Below, one piece after another: positions 45,240-53,447 of a stretch of 64,000 nt of DNA (position 1 is its first letter; every line of letters starts with the position of its first letter). This stretch comes from Muribaculaceae bacterium Isolate-104 (HZI) (GTDB lineage Bacteria; Bacteroidota; Bacteroidia; Bacteroidales; Muribaculaceae). The position numbers and the translations under genes are program-made. The notes under the pieces were generated by a model. That model saw only the letters and a program-made list of their open reading frames with translations, did no database searches and had not been told where the DNA came from. Where the stretch lies: contig RIBJ01000038.1 in NCBI GenBank assembly GCA_003762715.1, forward strand, positions 22,462 through 86,461, read 5' to 3'.

Positions 45240-46721
45240 TTAATAGTTTCGGGCAAATATAACTCTTTGCATAGAAGGTTTGCCGGTTACCATGCATTTG
45301 CCGGGGGTGGTGTCGCCATCCAGCGGTATGCAACGGATTGTGGCTTTAGTTTCTTCTTTGATTTTTTGTTCAGTTTCTTCTGTACCGTCCCAGTGGGCGA
45401 GTATGAATCCGCCTTTTTCTATTTCTGCCTTGAATTCATCATATGTATCGACAGTGCGGGTCATGCTTTCGCGGTGGGCAAGAGCTTTTCTGAATATGTT
45501 TTCTTGAATTTCTTCAAGGAGGTCGCGCACTCGCATTTCAATGCCCTCGAGAGGAACTTCACTTTTTTCAAGAGTGTCGCGCCTCATGATTTCAACTGTG
45601 CCGTTTTCGATATCTCTGGCTCCGATAGCAAGACGTACAGGGACACCTTTGAGTTCGTAGTCTGCAAATTTAAATCCAGGACGGCGATTGTCGGCATCAT
45701 CGTATTTGACGCTGATTCCCATCTCTTTCAGTTTTGTAAGGATGGGTTCTATATGGGCTGTAATCTGGTCTCTCTGCTCGTTATTTTTATAGATAGGAAC
45801 AATAACTACCTGGATTGGCGCGAGGTGAGGGGGGAGAACAAGGCCGTTATCGTCAGAGTGAGTCATGATGAGAGCTCCCATGAGTCGGGTGGATACACCC
45901 CAAGAGTTCGCCCAGACAAGTTCGGGCTTATTGTCTTTGTTGACAAAAGTCACGTCAAAAGCTTTTGCGAAATTTTGTCCAAGGTTGTGCGATGTTCCTG
46001 CCTGAAGAGCTTTCCCATCCTGCATCATCGCCTCTATTGTATAGGTGTTTAATGCTCCGGCAAAGCGTTCGTTCGCGCTTTTGACACCTTTTATAACCGG
46101 CATTGCCATGTACTTTTCGGCAAAGCGGGCATACAGGTTAATCATCTCTACCGTCCTTGCTTCAGATTCTTCAGCTGTAGCATGAGCGCAGTGACCTTCC
46201 TGCCACAGGAATTCGGCTGTACGAAGGAACATTCGGGTTCTCATTTCCCAGCGCATTACATTTGCCCACTGGTTTATGAGCAACGGCAGGTCGCGATAGC
46301 TGTGAATCCAGTTTTTGTAGGTGCCCCAGATTATGGTTTCGGAAGTGGGGCGGATTATGAGCTCTTCCTCAAGTTTTGCATCGGGGTCAACAATAACTCC
46401 TTTGCCTTCAGGATCATTTTTTAGACGGTAATGTGTTACAACCGCACATTCTTTGGCGAAGCCCTCTACATGTTCAGCTTCACGGCAAAGAAAAGATTTC
46501 GGAATGAGTAGAGGAAAATATGCGTTTTGAACACCTGTTTCCTTGAACATTTTATCAAGAGTCTGCTGCATTTTTTCCCATATAGCATAGCCATAGGGTT
46601 TGATAACCATGCATCCTCTGACTGGAGACTGCTCAGCAAGGTCTGCTTTTACAACAAGCTCGTTATACCACTGAGAGTAGTCATCGGCTCGTTTTGTAAG
46701 GTCTTTAAGTTCTTTAGCCAT
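45240..46721 (-). CDS. proS: Proline-tRNA ligase (archaeal/eukaryotic type)
   Basis: 493 residues, the shorter ProRS form without the bacterial editing insert. Class II motifs: motif 1 area [18 protein letters not shown], motif 2 [22 protein letters not shown], motif 3 [13 protein letters not shown]. The anticodon-binding domain (about 300-400) and a C-terminal zinc-binding-like domain (ending in [16 protein letters not shown]) follow. This type is the usual one in Bacteroidetes. Confidence 0.97.
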   Translation of the reverse strand: MAKELKDLTKRADDYSQWYNELVVKADLAEQSPVRGCMVIKPYGYAIWEKMQQTLDKMFKETGVQNAYFPLLIPKSFLCREAEHVEGFAKECAVVTHYRLKNDPEGKGVIVDPDAKLEEELIIRPTSETIIWGTYKNWIHSYRDLPLLINQWANVMRWEMRTRMFLRTAEFLWQEGHCAHATAEESEARTVEMINLYARFAEKYMAMPVIKGVKSANERFAGALNTYTIEAMMQDGKALQAGTSHNLGQNFAKAFDVTFVNKDNKPELVWANSWGVSTRLMGALIMTHSDDNGLVLPPHLAPIQVVIVPIYKNNEQRDQITAHIEPILTKLKEMGISVKYDDADNRRPGFKFADYELKGVPVRLAIGARDIENGTVEIMRRDTLEKSEVPLEGIEMRVRDLLEEIQENIFRKALAHRESMTRTVDTYDEFKAEIEKGGFILAHWDGTEETEQKIKEETKATIRCIPLDGDTTPGKCMVTGKPSMQRVIFARNY

Positions 46722-46742
46722 TGTGATTATTTAATTTTTCTA

Positions 46743-46750
46743 CAAAGGTA
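46743..46750 (-). promoter_or_regulatory. Putative -7 box for proS
   Basis: Minus strand TACCTTTG, 21 bases before the ATG. No TTG at the standard distance. Confidence 0.5.
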
Positions 46751-46771
46751 CTCAAAATTTGTGTAATTGTT

Positions 46772-47425
46772 TTATCTGGCGTTGTGAGCTGCTTTTATTA
46801 GTGACGGTCCGGGTATAAAATATACTTCCAGGCGTCTGTTTTCGTTTCTGTGACTTCGGGTGTCATTCGGTTGAACCGGCATGAGTCCACCCATGGCAAA
46901 CGGTATGATAAGTTGCCTTTCATTAAGCCTGCCTGAGTCAATTTCATTCATGAACCAGTCATATACTGAGTTCAGGCGAGCTGTAGAGAGGTATTCGCGG
47001 TAGGTTTCCGACCCGGTGTCATCAGTGTGCATCGCCAGTACGATTTTGTATGCCATAGGGTCTGCGAGAATCGCTGTAAGCCCGGATAGAATTCTGGATG
47101 CGCCTGAATTCAGAAGAGTGTCGTTTGGTAAAAACAAGTCTTCAGCCGGAATACTTACAACAAAAACTTCGTCCTCGCGCATCAAATCTACTGTAAATTT
47201 GCCTTTTAAAGAATTGGCAACTTTAAGTATGTTTTTTCTTATAGCCGGTTTTTCTTTAGCTCCGACAACGGGGGTTGCAAGATTCGGCTCAAAGTCCATG
47301 TCCATAAAAGTCTCTTCGGAGTAGCCTTTGTATGGGTCAGTGTAAGACTGAGCCGAAGCCTTGATGCCGCACGACAGTGAACAGGCAACAATAGCCGCTG
47401 CAAATATGTGTCTTTTTGTCGGCAT
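46772..47425 (-). CDS. OmpA-family periplasmic or outer-membrane protein
   Basis: 217 residues. Signal peptide ending near KASA (residue 25), a 45-residue linker, then an OmpA-like peptidoglycan-binding domain (about 75-210): VFVVSIPAEDLFLPNDTLL, a helix, MHTDDTGSETYREYLSTARLNSVYDW and the closing NRRLEVYFIPG. The NxxLxxxR-type helix appears as STARLNSVYDW. It is short and lacks a barrel, so it is probably an envelope anchor. Last gene of the DUF4290-rimM operon. Confidence 0.87.
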   Translation of the reverse strand: MPTKRHIFAAAIVACSLSCGIKASAQSYTDPYKGYSEETFMDMDFEPNLATPVVGAKEKPAIRKNILKVANSLKGKFTVDLMREDEVFVVSIPAEDLFLPNDTLLNSGASRILSGLTAILADPMAYKIVLAMHTDDTGSETYREYLSTARLNSVYDWFMNEIDSGRLNERQLIIPFAMGGLMPVQPNDTRSHRNENRRLEVYFIPGPSLIKAAHNAR

Positions 47426-47739
47426 CAGTCAGAGAGTGGGTCTAATGAGTTTTCGTATTCAATCTCAGCTCTGACAATTGTTTCTATATCAACCGGGTCT
47501 ATGCCGGATTGCTTGTCCTTTTTGAGCATACGGGTTGTGTAGCCGATGAGGTCGTCAAACAGCGCGTTTTCTTCAATTTCTTCATCAATTTCAAGATCAA
47601 GAAGCCCGTTTTCCTCATAGAAATCCCAAATCATGTCTATGACATTCAGAATCTGGTCGTCAGAGTATTTTTTTGCCTTGTCACTGCCAAGGGCTGTCTT
47701 AATAGCGCAGACAGCGGCATTTTCGTCAAATTCGCTCAT
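47425..47739 (-). CDS. Conserved acidic protein of unknown function
   Basis: 104 residues from the ATG at 47739 (MSEFDENAAV); an ATG 15 bases upstream would overlap rimM. The protein is acidic, all-helical in appearance, with LLDLEIDEEIEENALFDDLIGY in the middle. I recognise no domain. It sits between rimM (four bases) and the OmpA-family gene (one-base overlap), so it is surely expressed with them. Confidence 0.7.
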   Translation of the reverse strand: MSEFDENAAVCAIKTALGSDKAKKYSDDQILNVIDMIWDFYEENGLLDLEIDEEIEENALFDDLIGYTTRMLKKDKQSGIDPVDIETIVRAEIEYENSLDPLSD

Positions 47740-47743
47740 TGTA

Positions 47744-48268
47744 TCAGTTGTCAATCAGACCTTCCGGTAAATCCATTGATATGGATTTGGCATTAAGGTC
47801 AAGGTTGGTAATCAAATCTTCAGCGGCGGGGATGTAAAAGCTTTTTCCGTCCGAATCCGATACTATAAACAGTATATTGGTGGTGGAGTCGTCTATGTCT
47901 GAAATTATGCCGATGTTTTTTCCATCCTGGTCAATAATTCTAAACCCGATCATGTCGCTGACGTACAAGCCGTCGGCATCAGGCGCAACCTGTATCTCTT
48001 CGCTTTTTGCATAGATTGTCTTTCCCGCCAATGATGAAGCTTCGGTCTCATTATTTATCCCGTCAATGCTTAACAGGGCGGTTGCAGCACCTTTGCTTCG
48101 GAAAGAGGAAATGAAAAACGGCACAGGTATGCCGTCCATTTCACAGACTATGCAGCTTAGGTTGTCTATATCGGAAATTTCAATGTCAAGCTGCGCAGAA
48201 ATTTCTCCCTTGATGCCGTGTGGCTTAAGGAATTCTCCGATAGCTGATATTTCATTCCTGTGTATCAC
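47744..48268 (-). CDS. rimM: Ribosome maturation factor RimM
   Basis: 174 residues. N-terminal RimM beta-barrel with AIGEFLKPHGIKGEI, and the C-terminal PRC barrel with DGLYVSDMIGFRII and SFYIPAAEDLI, ending ISMDLPEGLIDN. RimM helps fold the 16S rRNA 3' head and binds S19. The start coincides with the DUF4290 stop, so the two are translationally coupled. Confidence 0.93.
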   Translation of the reverse strand: MIHRNEISAIGEFLKPHGIKGEISAQLDIEISDIDNLSCIVCEMDGIPVPFFISSFRSKGAATALLSIDGINNETEASSLAGKTIYAKSEEIQVAPDADGLYVSDMIGFRIIDQDGKNIGIISDIDDSTTNILFIVSDSDGKSFYIPAAEDLITNLDLNAKSISMDLPEGLIDN

Positions 48269-48858
48269 TATTTTTTCTTTTTCTTTTTACCGGAGGCAGG
48301 AGTCTGTATCACTTTGAATTCATGCAATCTGGTAGTTTCCGGATTGAGAATTATAGCTCCGCGAGACATTTCGGCAAGATCCTTGAAAATTTTTGAGTCT
48401 TCGACGCCGTCCTTGTTGACAGTCAGAAGCAGTTTTTTCATGTGATTTGCAATAAGCCGGCAAAGTTCAGTGCGTTCTTCGCCTTCATCCATTGACGAAG
48501 CCTTGTCAATGAGACGTTCGATAGACTTGCCATAATGTCTGTAGCGTATAGGGTGTATAGTATAAGGCACCTTTTCGGGGTGTGTGGTCAGGTTGTCCGG
48601 TCTTATTATTTCGCAGGGGTAATCAATGTCCAATTTGAAATCAGCCATAATAGCGAGGTGGTCCCATAGTTTTCTCTGGTTGTCCTCGCCATCTTTCAGC
48701 TCGGGGAAAAGATTTGCCATTGTAGCTACAATGGTGTGGGCGCAGACTGTGCGCTTATCCCTGTCTTCAATGGTCAGGCAATGGTCTACCATTTGCTGGA
48801 TGTTTCGACCGTATTCCGGCAATATGAGCCGTTTCTGTTGGGTGTTATAGTTTAACAT
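48268..48858 (-). CDS. DUF4290 family protein
   Basis: 196 residues. The conserved N-terminus MLNYNTQQKRLILPEYGRN and the block DYPCEIIRPDNL with HYGKSIERLIDKA identify DUF4290, a helical family of unknown function in Bacteroidetes. The protein ends in six lysines after a short linker. It heads the operon with rimM and has a full-consensus promoter. Confidence 0.85.
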   Translation of the reverse strand: MLNYNTQQKRLILPEYGRNIQQMVDHCLTIEDRDKRTVCAHTIVATMANLFPELKDGEDNQRKLWDHLAIMADFKLDIDYPCEIIRPDNLTTHPEKVPYTIHPIRYRHYGKSIERLIDKASSMDEGEERTELCRLIANHMKKLLLTVNKDGVEDSKIFKDLAEMSRGAIILNPETTRLHEFKVIQTPASGKKKKKK

Positions 48859-48879
48859 TCAGTTGTATGAAAATTTTTT

Positions 48880-48910
48880 CAAAGTTACACACATTATTTT
48901 AAAAAACAAA
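48880..48910 (-). promoter_or_regulatory. Promoter of the DUF4290-rimM operon
   Basis: Minus strand TTTG (48910-48907), 19 bases, TAACTTTG (48887-48880), full consensus, 21 bases before the ATG. Its -33 element overlaps the foot of the fabG terminator. Confidence 0.8.
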
Positions 48911-48943
48911 TCTCACACCAGGCAATAAGCTCGGTGTGAGATT
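48901..48943 (-). terminator. Terminator of the tetR-fabH-fabG operon
   Basis: Perfect 11-base stem AATCTCACACC (48909-48919) with GGTGTGAGATT (48933-48943), 13-base loop, then on the minus strand TGTTTTTT. It lies 22 bases after fabG. Confidence 0.88.
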
Positions 48944-48964
48944 AAAAAGCGTTAATGAGTCAGA

Positions 48965-49711
48965 TTACATGTTCATGCCGCCGTCGACCTGAATGACCTG
49001 ACCGGTGACATAACTTGACATGTCAGACGCGAGGAATGTTGCGACATCTGCGATGTCCTCAGGCTTGCCTCCGCGGCGAAGAGGAATTTTCTGAACCCAT
49101 TCCTCACGAATGTTGTCGGGGAGTGCCGCTGTCATTGCTGTTTCAATGAAGCCGGGGGCAATCGCGTTTGCACGGATTCCACGAGAGCCGACTTCCTGCG
49201 CTATACTTTTAGCAAGGGCAATCATGCCTGCTTTTGACGCGGAGTAGTTGCTCTGACCGGCGTTGCCATGAACGCCTACAACCGATGCCATGTTTATAAT
49301 GCTGCCTGAACGCTGGCGCATCATGATAGGGAGTACTGCGTGGATGAAGTTGAATGCGCTCTTGAGATTCACATTGATTACAGCATCCCACTGCTGTTCA
49401 GTCATGCGCATCATTAGTCCGTCCTTAGTGATGCCGGCGTTGTTTACAAGAATGTCAATGCTGCCGAAATCTGATTTTACTTGATCAACGACCTGTTGGG
49501 TCTGTTCGAAATCGGCTGCGTTTGATGCATAGCCTTTTACTTTAACTCCAAGTGCGGCAATTTCTTCTTCTGTCGCTTTGCCGTTTTCGTCAATAACGAG
49601 GTCTGTGAATGCGATGTTAGCGCCTTCTTGGGCAAAACGCACTGCGAGTGCTTTGCCGATACCTCGTGCGGCTCCTGTTACAAGGGCTGTTTTTCCTTCG
49701 AGTAATTTCAT
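48965..49711 (-). CDS. fabG: 3-oxoacyl-ACP reductase
   Basis: 248-residue short-chain dehydrogenase. The NADP(H)-binding loop is TGAARGIG (12-19), NAG is at 91-93 and the catalytic set is Asn115, Ser143, Tyr156 and Lys160 in NYSASK. It reduces beta-ketoacyl-ACP in fatty acid elongation. It is 20 bases after a FabH-type gene in a TetR-led operon; whether it is the housekeeping FabG or a dedicated paralogue cannot be told from this window. Confidence 0.93.
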   Translation of the reverse strand: MKLLEGKTALVTGAARGIGKALAVRFAQEGANIAFTDLVIDENGKATEEEIAALGVKVKGYASNAADFEQTQQVVDQVKSDFGSIDILVNNAGITKDGLMMRMTEQQWDAVINVNLKSAFNFIHAVLPIMMRQRSGSIINMASVVGVHGNAGQSNYSASKAGMIALAKSIAQEVGSRGIRANAIAPGFIETAMTAALPDNIREEWVQKIPLRRGGKPEDIADVATFLASDMSSYVTGQVIQVDGGMNM

Positions 49712-49731
49712 ATTGCGTTTGTATTTAACGA

Positions 49732-50676
49732 TTAGAATTCTACTGTGAATGCTCCGCAGGAGTATCCTCCTCCGAATACTGTAAGTCCTACTTTCTCACC
49801 TTTTTTGAATCGGTTCATGTTCTGGGAAAGCACTATGGCTGCAGAGGCTGAGCCGGTATTGCCCAGCTCTTCTATGTTATTCAAAAATTTATCTTCTCCG
49901 AGTCCAAGCTGGTGGGCTACCTGAGCTACAATACGTTTGTTTGCCTGATGTGTTATGATGTAGTCCAGTTGCGCGGGAGATAGTCCGTCAGGCTCGGTTA
50001 CATGTTCAAGGGCGTCAATCATGTACTTGCAGGCGTGTATGAACACATCTCTGCCGTCAGGCATTGTTATGCCGTCTTCCTTAGGACGGAGTTTGACACC
50101 TTCCGGTCCTTTGCCGATGTTTCCAAGTCCGCAAGTATATATATGACCTATTTTTACATCAGTGTCTGCTATCTTGTTTTTGGATACAAACATTGCCACA
50201 GCGCCGTCACCCCACAGGTGTCCGCATTTAGGGTCGCTTTCATTTGCGTAGTAAGTGTTGTGTTCCGAGCACACGAGCAGAGCTTTGTCGGCTTTGCCCA
50301 TGGCGAAATAGCCTTCTATGATTTCAAGCCCGTTTACAAATGACGAACAGGCCGACGACGCATAGACAGCTTTGGCTCCGTCTATGTCATATTTTTTCTG
50401 GGCTTCATGTGCGAGAGTCGCTACAGAGTCGTAGACAGAGTATGCGGCAGACACAATCAGGTCAACATCCTTTATGTCGTAAGGCAGCTTGACCGCAGCA
50501 GCTTCTATGGCTTCGAGCCCCATTGAGTTGTGGCTCTCTCCCGGAGCGGCTTTTGAACGGGTTGATATGCCGGTGCGTTTAAGAATCCAGTCGGCAGTCA
50601 GTCCGTTGACATTCAGAAAGTGATCGTTGTCAACCCTGCCTTCGGGTACATAACATCCTATGGAGTTTATAAACAT
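49732..50676 (-). CDS. FabH-type 3-oxoacyl-ACP synthase III
   Basis: 314-residue condensing enzyme of the KAS III family. The active-site triad is intact: Cys110 in YASSACSSF, His243 in ITHQANKR and Asn273 in GNTGSAS. Like FabH it probably starts chains on acyl-CoA primers, but the acyl pocket cannot be judged by eye. It lies between tetR (10 bases) and fabG. Divergence from typical FabH (missing GRNG-like and other end motifs) makes a specialised starter enzyme possible. Confidence 0.88.
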   Translation of the reverse strand: MFINSIGCYVPEGRVDNDHFLNVNGLTADWILKRTGISTRSKAAPGESHNSMGLEAIEAAAVKLPYDIKDVDLIVSAAYSVYDSVATLAHEAQKKYDIDGAKAVYASSACSSFVNGLEIIEGYFAMGKADKALLVCSEHNTYYANESDPKCGHLWGDGAVAMFVSKNKIADTDVKIGHIYTCGLGNIGKGPEGVKLRPKEDGITMPDGRDVFIHACKYMIDALEHVTEPDGLSPAQLDYIITHQANKRIVAQVAHQLGLGEDKFLNNIEELGNTGSASAAIVLSQNMNRFKKGEKVGLTVFGGGYSCGAFTVEF

Positions 50677-50686
50677 GTCTGATATC

Positions 50687-51268
50687 CTATTTAAGTAATA
50701 TGCCTTGTACTATATAGTCTATTGAGTCGTTGATGAACATTGCCGCATTTGCTTTTTCGTCGGAGTCGGCTTTGAGATTAAAGTAATCTGTGCCTTGAAA
50801 CAGCAACGAGGTAAGGGCGGGAAGCCTTTTTGCCTGATCTGGGTCAAATACGTTTGTTTTGACACCTTCGTCAAGTATGCTGTTGAGAATTTCCGTTTCT
50901 TTGGAGCTTGCAAGGCGGCGTATGCGTTCTATACGCCTTATATCCCTTATAAATAAGGTGCGTATGGAGTCTTGTCTGGTGGAGAGCTGTGCGATAATCT
51001 CAAAACGTTTTTTTAATCCTATTTTCAATTTTTCTTCGGGCGGAAGATTCGACACCTGAACTTCTCTTAGTTTTTCAACAATATTGTCGCTTTCCCGCTC
51101 TATCACGGCATTGTAGATTTCGCGTTTGTTTTTGAAGTAGGTATAAATTGTGCGTCGCCCCTTGTCGGAAGCTGCCGCGATGTCATTCATCGTCGTGTTC
51201 TCAACTCCCTTGTGGGCAAACAGCTGTCGTGCCACCTCAATAAGCTTTTCGCGAGTCTTTAGTACCAT
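50687..51268 (-). CDS. TetR-family transcriptional regulator
   Basis: 193 residues from the ATG at 51268 (MVLKTREKLIEVARQLF); a GTG at 51283 would put the start inside the palindrome described next. The N-terminal helix-turn-helix is clear (MNDIAAASDKGRRTIYTYFKNKREIYNAV); the ligand-binding part is not recognised. It heads an operon with fabH-type and fabG genes and so probably controls them in response to an acyl ligand, by analogy with FadR/FabR-type TetR proteins. Confidence 0.9.
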   Translation of the reverse strand: MVLKTREKLIEVARQLFAHKGVENTTMNDIAAASDKGRRTIYTYFKNKREIYNAVIERESDNIVEKLREVQVSNLPPEEKLKIGLKKRFEIIAQLSTRQDSIRTLFIRDIRRIERIRRLASSKETEILNSILDEGVKTNVFDPDQAKRLPALTSLLFQGTDYFNLKADSDEKANAAMFINDSIDYIVQGILLK

Positions 51269-51277
51269 TGGCTTTTG

Positions 51278-51304
51278 TCGCACAAATGTTTATTCGGTGT
51301 GCGA
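51278..51304. promoter_or_regulatory. Palindrome at the tetR promoter, probable operator
   Basis: TCGCACA (51278-51284) and TGTGCGA (51298-51304) form a perfect inverted repeat with a 13-base spacer. It lies between the tetR ATG and a near-consensus -7 box on the minus strand (TAATTTCG, 51309-51302), so it would cover the transcription start. TetR proteins usually bind 15-30-base palindromes in such a place. Confidence 0.65.
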
Positions 51305-51372
51305 AATTAATAAAAATAGTTTAATCTTTCGGCTGTAATATGTTTTTTCTGTATAAAACGTGCCTGATTTTG

Positions 51373-51380
51373 TAATTTTG
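51373..51380 (+). promoter_or_regulatory. Putative -7 box for dacB
   Basis: TAATTTTG followed by CA, eight bases before the dacB ATG. No TTG at the standard distance. Confidence 0.5.
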
Positions 51381-51388
51381 CAACAATT

Positions 51389-52744
51389 ATGAAACGAATA
51401 ACATTTATAAGTGTCATAAGCCTGCTGTATTCTTTTTTCAGCATAGATGCTGCGGCGGGCAGTATTGTAGAGTTCCAGCTGCCGTCTCCGGCAGTGGCAG
51501 GCGTATACATAGAGGATATTATAACCGGAGAAGTTCTTGTTGATGTAAACGGCGGTCGGTCACTGTTGCCGGCAAGCATAACCAAAGCTATAACCAGCGC
51601 ATCGGTGCTTGCGGAGCATAAACCTGATTATCGGTTTGCTACGGAAGTTTTTATGGATGGAAATATTGCAAATGGAGTGCTCGATGGCAATATTGTAGTA
51701 AAAGTGTGTGGCGACCCCACTCTTGAGTCATCTCATTTTCCCGAGTATCTCGGTTTTGCTGACAGCATAGTCGTTGCGTTGAAACAAAGTGGCGTGACAG
51801 AAATTTCGGGCAGGGTTCTTATAAGTTCGGAAGATTTTATAAATCAGCCGGTTCCGTCAGGCTGGGTAGAAGAAGATTTCGCATGGCCGTATGGCGCAGG
51901 GCATTTCTCGACAAATTATAAAGATAACAAGTTTGTTTTGACAATGCCTTCCCGTAAGTCCGAGCCTTTTGTGCCTGGACTGACTGTAAAATACACCCCC
52001 TCGAAAGGTGGGTTGAAAGTAGAGCGTAAGAGAGACTCCAATGTTTATATGTTAAGAGGCTCGGTCCGCAAAGGTCGTCAGGAAATCGCCTTGTCTAATC
52101 CGAATCCGGAAGAAACGCTTCGTCATGATTTAGAAAGCAAAATAACCGGGCAGGGGATTGTGGTAGGAGATAAGGAAAAAACAGTATCCGGCGCGACCCG
52201 ACAGGTCTTATATGTCCATAAGTCTCCGGAACTCGGAGAGGTGTTGCGAAGCTTTATGTTCCGAAGCGACAATATGATGGCAGAGGGAGCCTTGCGTATA
52301 CTTGCCAAGGGTGAGACACGAGAAAAAGCCATCGATAGAGAGCTGAGATTATGGGAACTTAGAAACATTGACACGGAAGGAGTGTATCTGGAAGACGGAA
52401 GCGGTCTGTCTCGAAAAGACAGAATGACACCGTATTTCATGGCGGATGTTTTAGGGTGGATGGCTTCTCATTATAATGCTTCCGATTATGTGAGTCTGTT
52501 TCCAAAGGCAGGGCTTGATGGCACTATGAAGTCTTTTTTGAAGGATTCTTCGCTGGAAGGTAAAATAGCGATGAAAACCGGGAGCATGAGAGATGTGCAG
52601 TGCTATGCCGGATATAAACTTGATGAAGAAGGATTTCCTTCGCATGTTGTAGTATTTATGATTAATAATATTAAAGGCAACAGGGCTAAAATCAAGGAAT
52701 CCATTGAAAAGTTGCTGTTGGATACATTCGCATGCGAAGAATAG
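51389..52744 (+). CDS. dacB: PBP4-type D-alanyl-D-alanine carboxypeptidase/endopeptidase
   Basis: 451-residue periplasmic penicillin-binding protein of the S13 family, which trims peptidoglycan cross-links. Signal peptide (to about 24). The active-site motifs are SITK (Ser63), RSDN near 290 (the SxN motif) and KTG near 394. The insert between the first two motifs (about 110-260) is the PBP4-specific domain. All three motifs are intact. Confidence 0.95.
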   Translation: MKRITFISVISLLYSFFSIDAAAGSIVEFQLPSPAVAGVYIEDIITGEVLVDVNGGRSLLPASITKAITSASVLAEHKPDYRFATEVFMDGNIANGVLDGNIVVKVCGDPTLESSHFPEYLGFADSIVVALKQSGVTEISGRVLISSEDFINQPVPSGWVEEDFAWPYGAGHFSTNYKDNKFVLTMPSRKSEPFVPGLTVKYTPSKGGLKVERKRDSNVYMLRGSVRKGRQEIALSNPNPEETLRHDLESKITGQGIVVGDKEKTVSGATRQVLYVHKSPELGEVLRSFMFRSDNMMAEGALRILAKGETREKAIDRELRLWELRNIDTEGVYLEDGSGLSRKDRMTPYFMADVLGWMASHYNASDYVSLFPKAGLDGTMKSFLKDSSLEGKIAMKTGSMRDVQCYAGYKLDEEGFPSHVVVFMINNIKGNRAKIKESIEKLLLDTFACEE

Positions 52745-52766
52745 TAACACTGATTTGTTTTTTATA

Positions 52767-52774
52767 TATATTTG
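52767..52774 (+). promoter_or_regulatory. Possible -7 box for the acidic hypothetical-rsmI pair
   Basis: TATATTTG followed by CA, 20 bases before the ATG at 52795. No -33 at the expected distance. Confidence 0.4.
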
Positions 52775-52794
52775 CAGCAAAATAAACATACAAC

Positions 52795-53442
52795 ATGACT
52801 AAAGATAATTTAGATGAGCTATTAGAGCTAACTCTTGAAATGGAGGGTCTTATAACACTTATGCTCAAGCGTGATGACATGACCCCGCCGAGGGTGACAG
52901 CGATGCTTGAACGTAAAACCCTGCGCTTCAATGAACTGCTCGGGATAGATGTTAGGAGAGAAACCGCAGTTCCTGCATCGGCTCCTTTACAGGAACCCGA
53001 ATTGTTCAAGGAACCCGAACCTATGGTGCCGGAATTAAAAACAGCAGCTCCGGTCCGGGAAGAGATAGTTCCGGAAAGTACATGCGGGTGCCAGGCTGAT
53101 TCGGATGAGGAAAAAGTGGCGGAATCTGTTGAAACCGAACAGATTGAAGATGCCGACGATAATATGCCGGAAGAATTGCCGGTAGATTCGGAGCCGGCAG
53201 AAAAAGTGCTGAACGATGTCTTGTCAAAAGGGATGCTGCATTTTACCTTGAATGATAAATTCAGATTTAAACGCAATTTATTTGACAATAGCGAAGAAGA
53301 GTTTGAGGGTACAATAAAAGTTATCTCAGAAATGTCTTCCATAGACGAAGTAAACGACTATCTGTACAACGATTTATGCCTTGATCCGGAAGACGATGAA
53401 GTCAAGGCGTTTATAACAGTAGTTGCGAATCACTTCAGCTGA
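52795..53442 (+). CDS. Acidic hypothetical protein
   Basis: 215 residues, no recognised domain. A short helical N-terminus (MTKDNLDELLELTLEMEGLI, residues 1-60), a disordered Glu/Pro/Ala-rich linker (about 62-140) and a C-terminal block (142-215) with LSKGMLHFTLNDKFRFKRNLFDN and SSIDEVNDYLYNDLCLDPED. The end block looks conserved and may be the functional part. It precedes rsmI by five bases, so the two are probably co-translated. Confidence 0.7.
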   Translation: MTKDNLDELLELTLEMEGLITLMLKRDDMTPPRVTAMLERKTLRFNELLGIDVRRETAVPASAPLQEPELFKEPEPMVPELKTAAPVREEIVPESTCGCQADSDEEKVAESVETEQIEDADDNMPEELPVDSEPAEKVLNDVLSKGMLHFTLNDKFRFKRNLFDNSEEEFEGTIKVISEMSSIDEVNDYLYNDLCLDPEDDEVKAFITVVANHFS

Positions 53443-53447
53443 ATGCC

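Noticed and set aside
45267..46052. Long plus-strand frame inside proS
   Set aside because: Lies wholly antisense to a complete, well-recognised ProRS gene and has no domain features.
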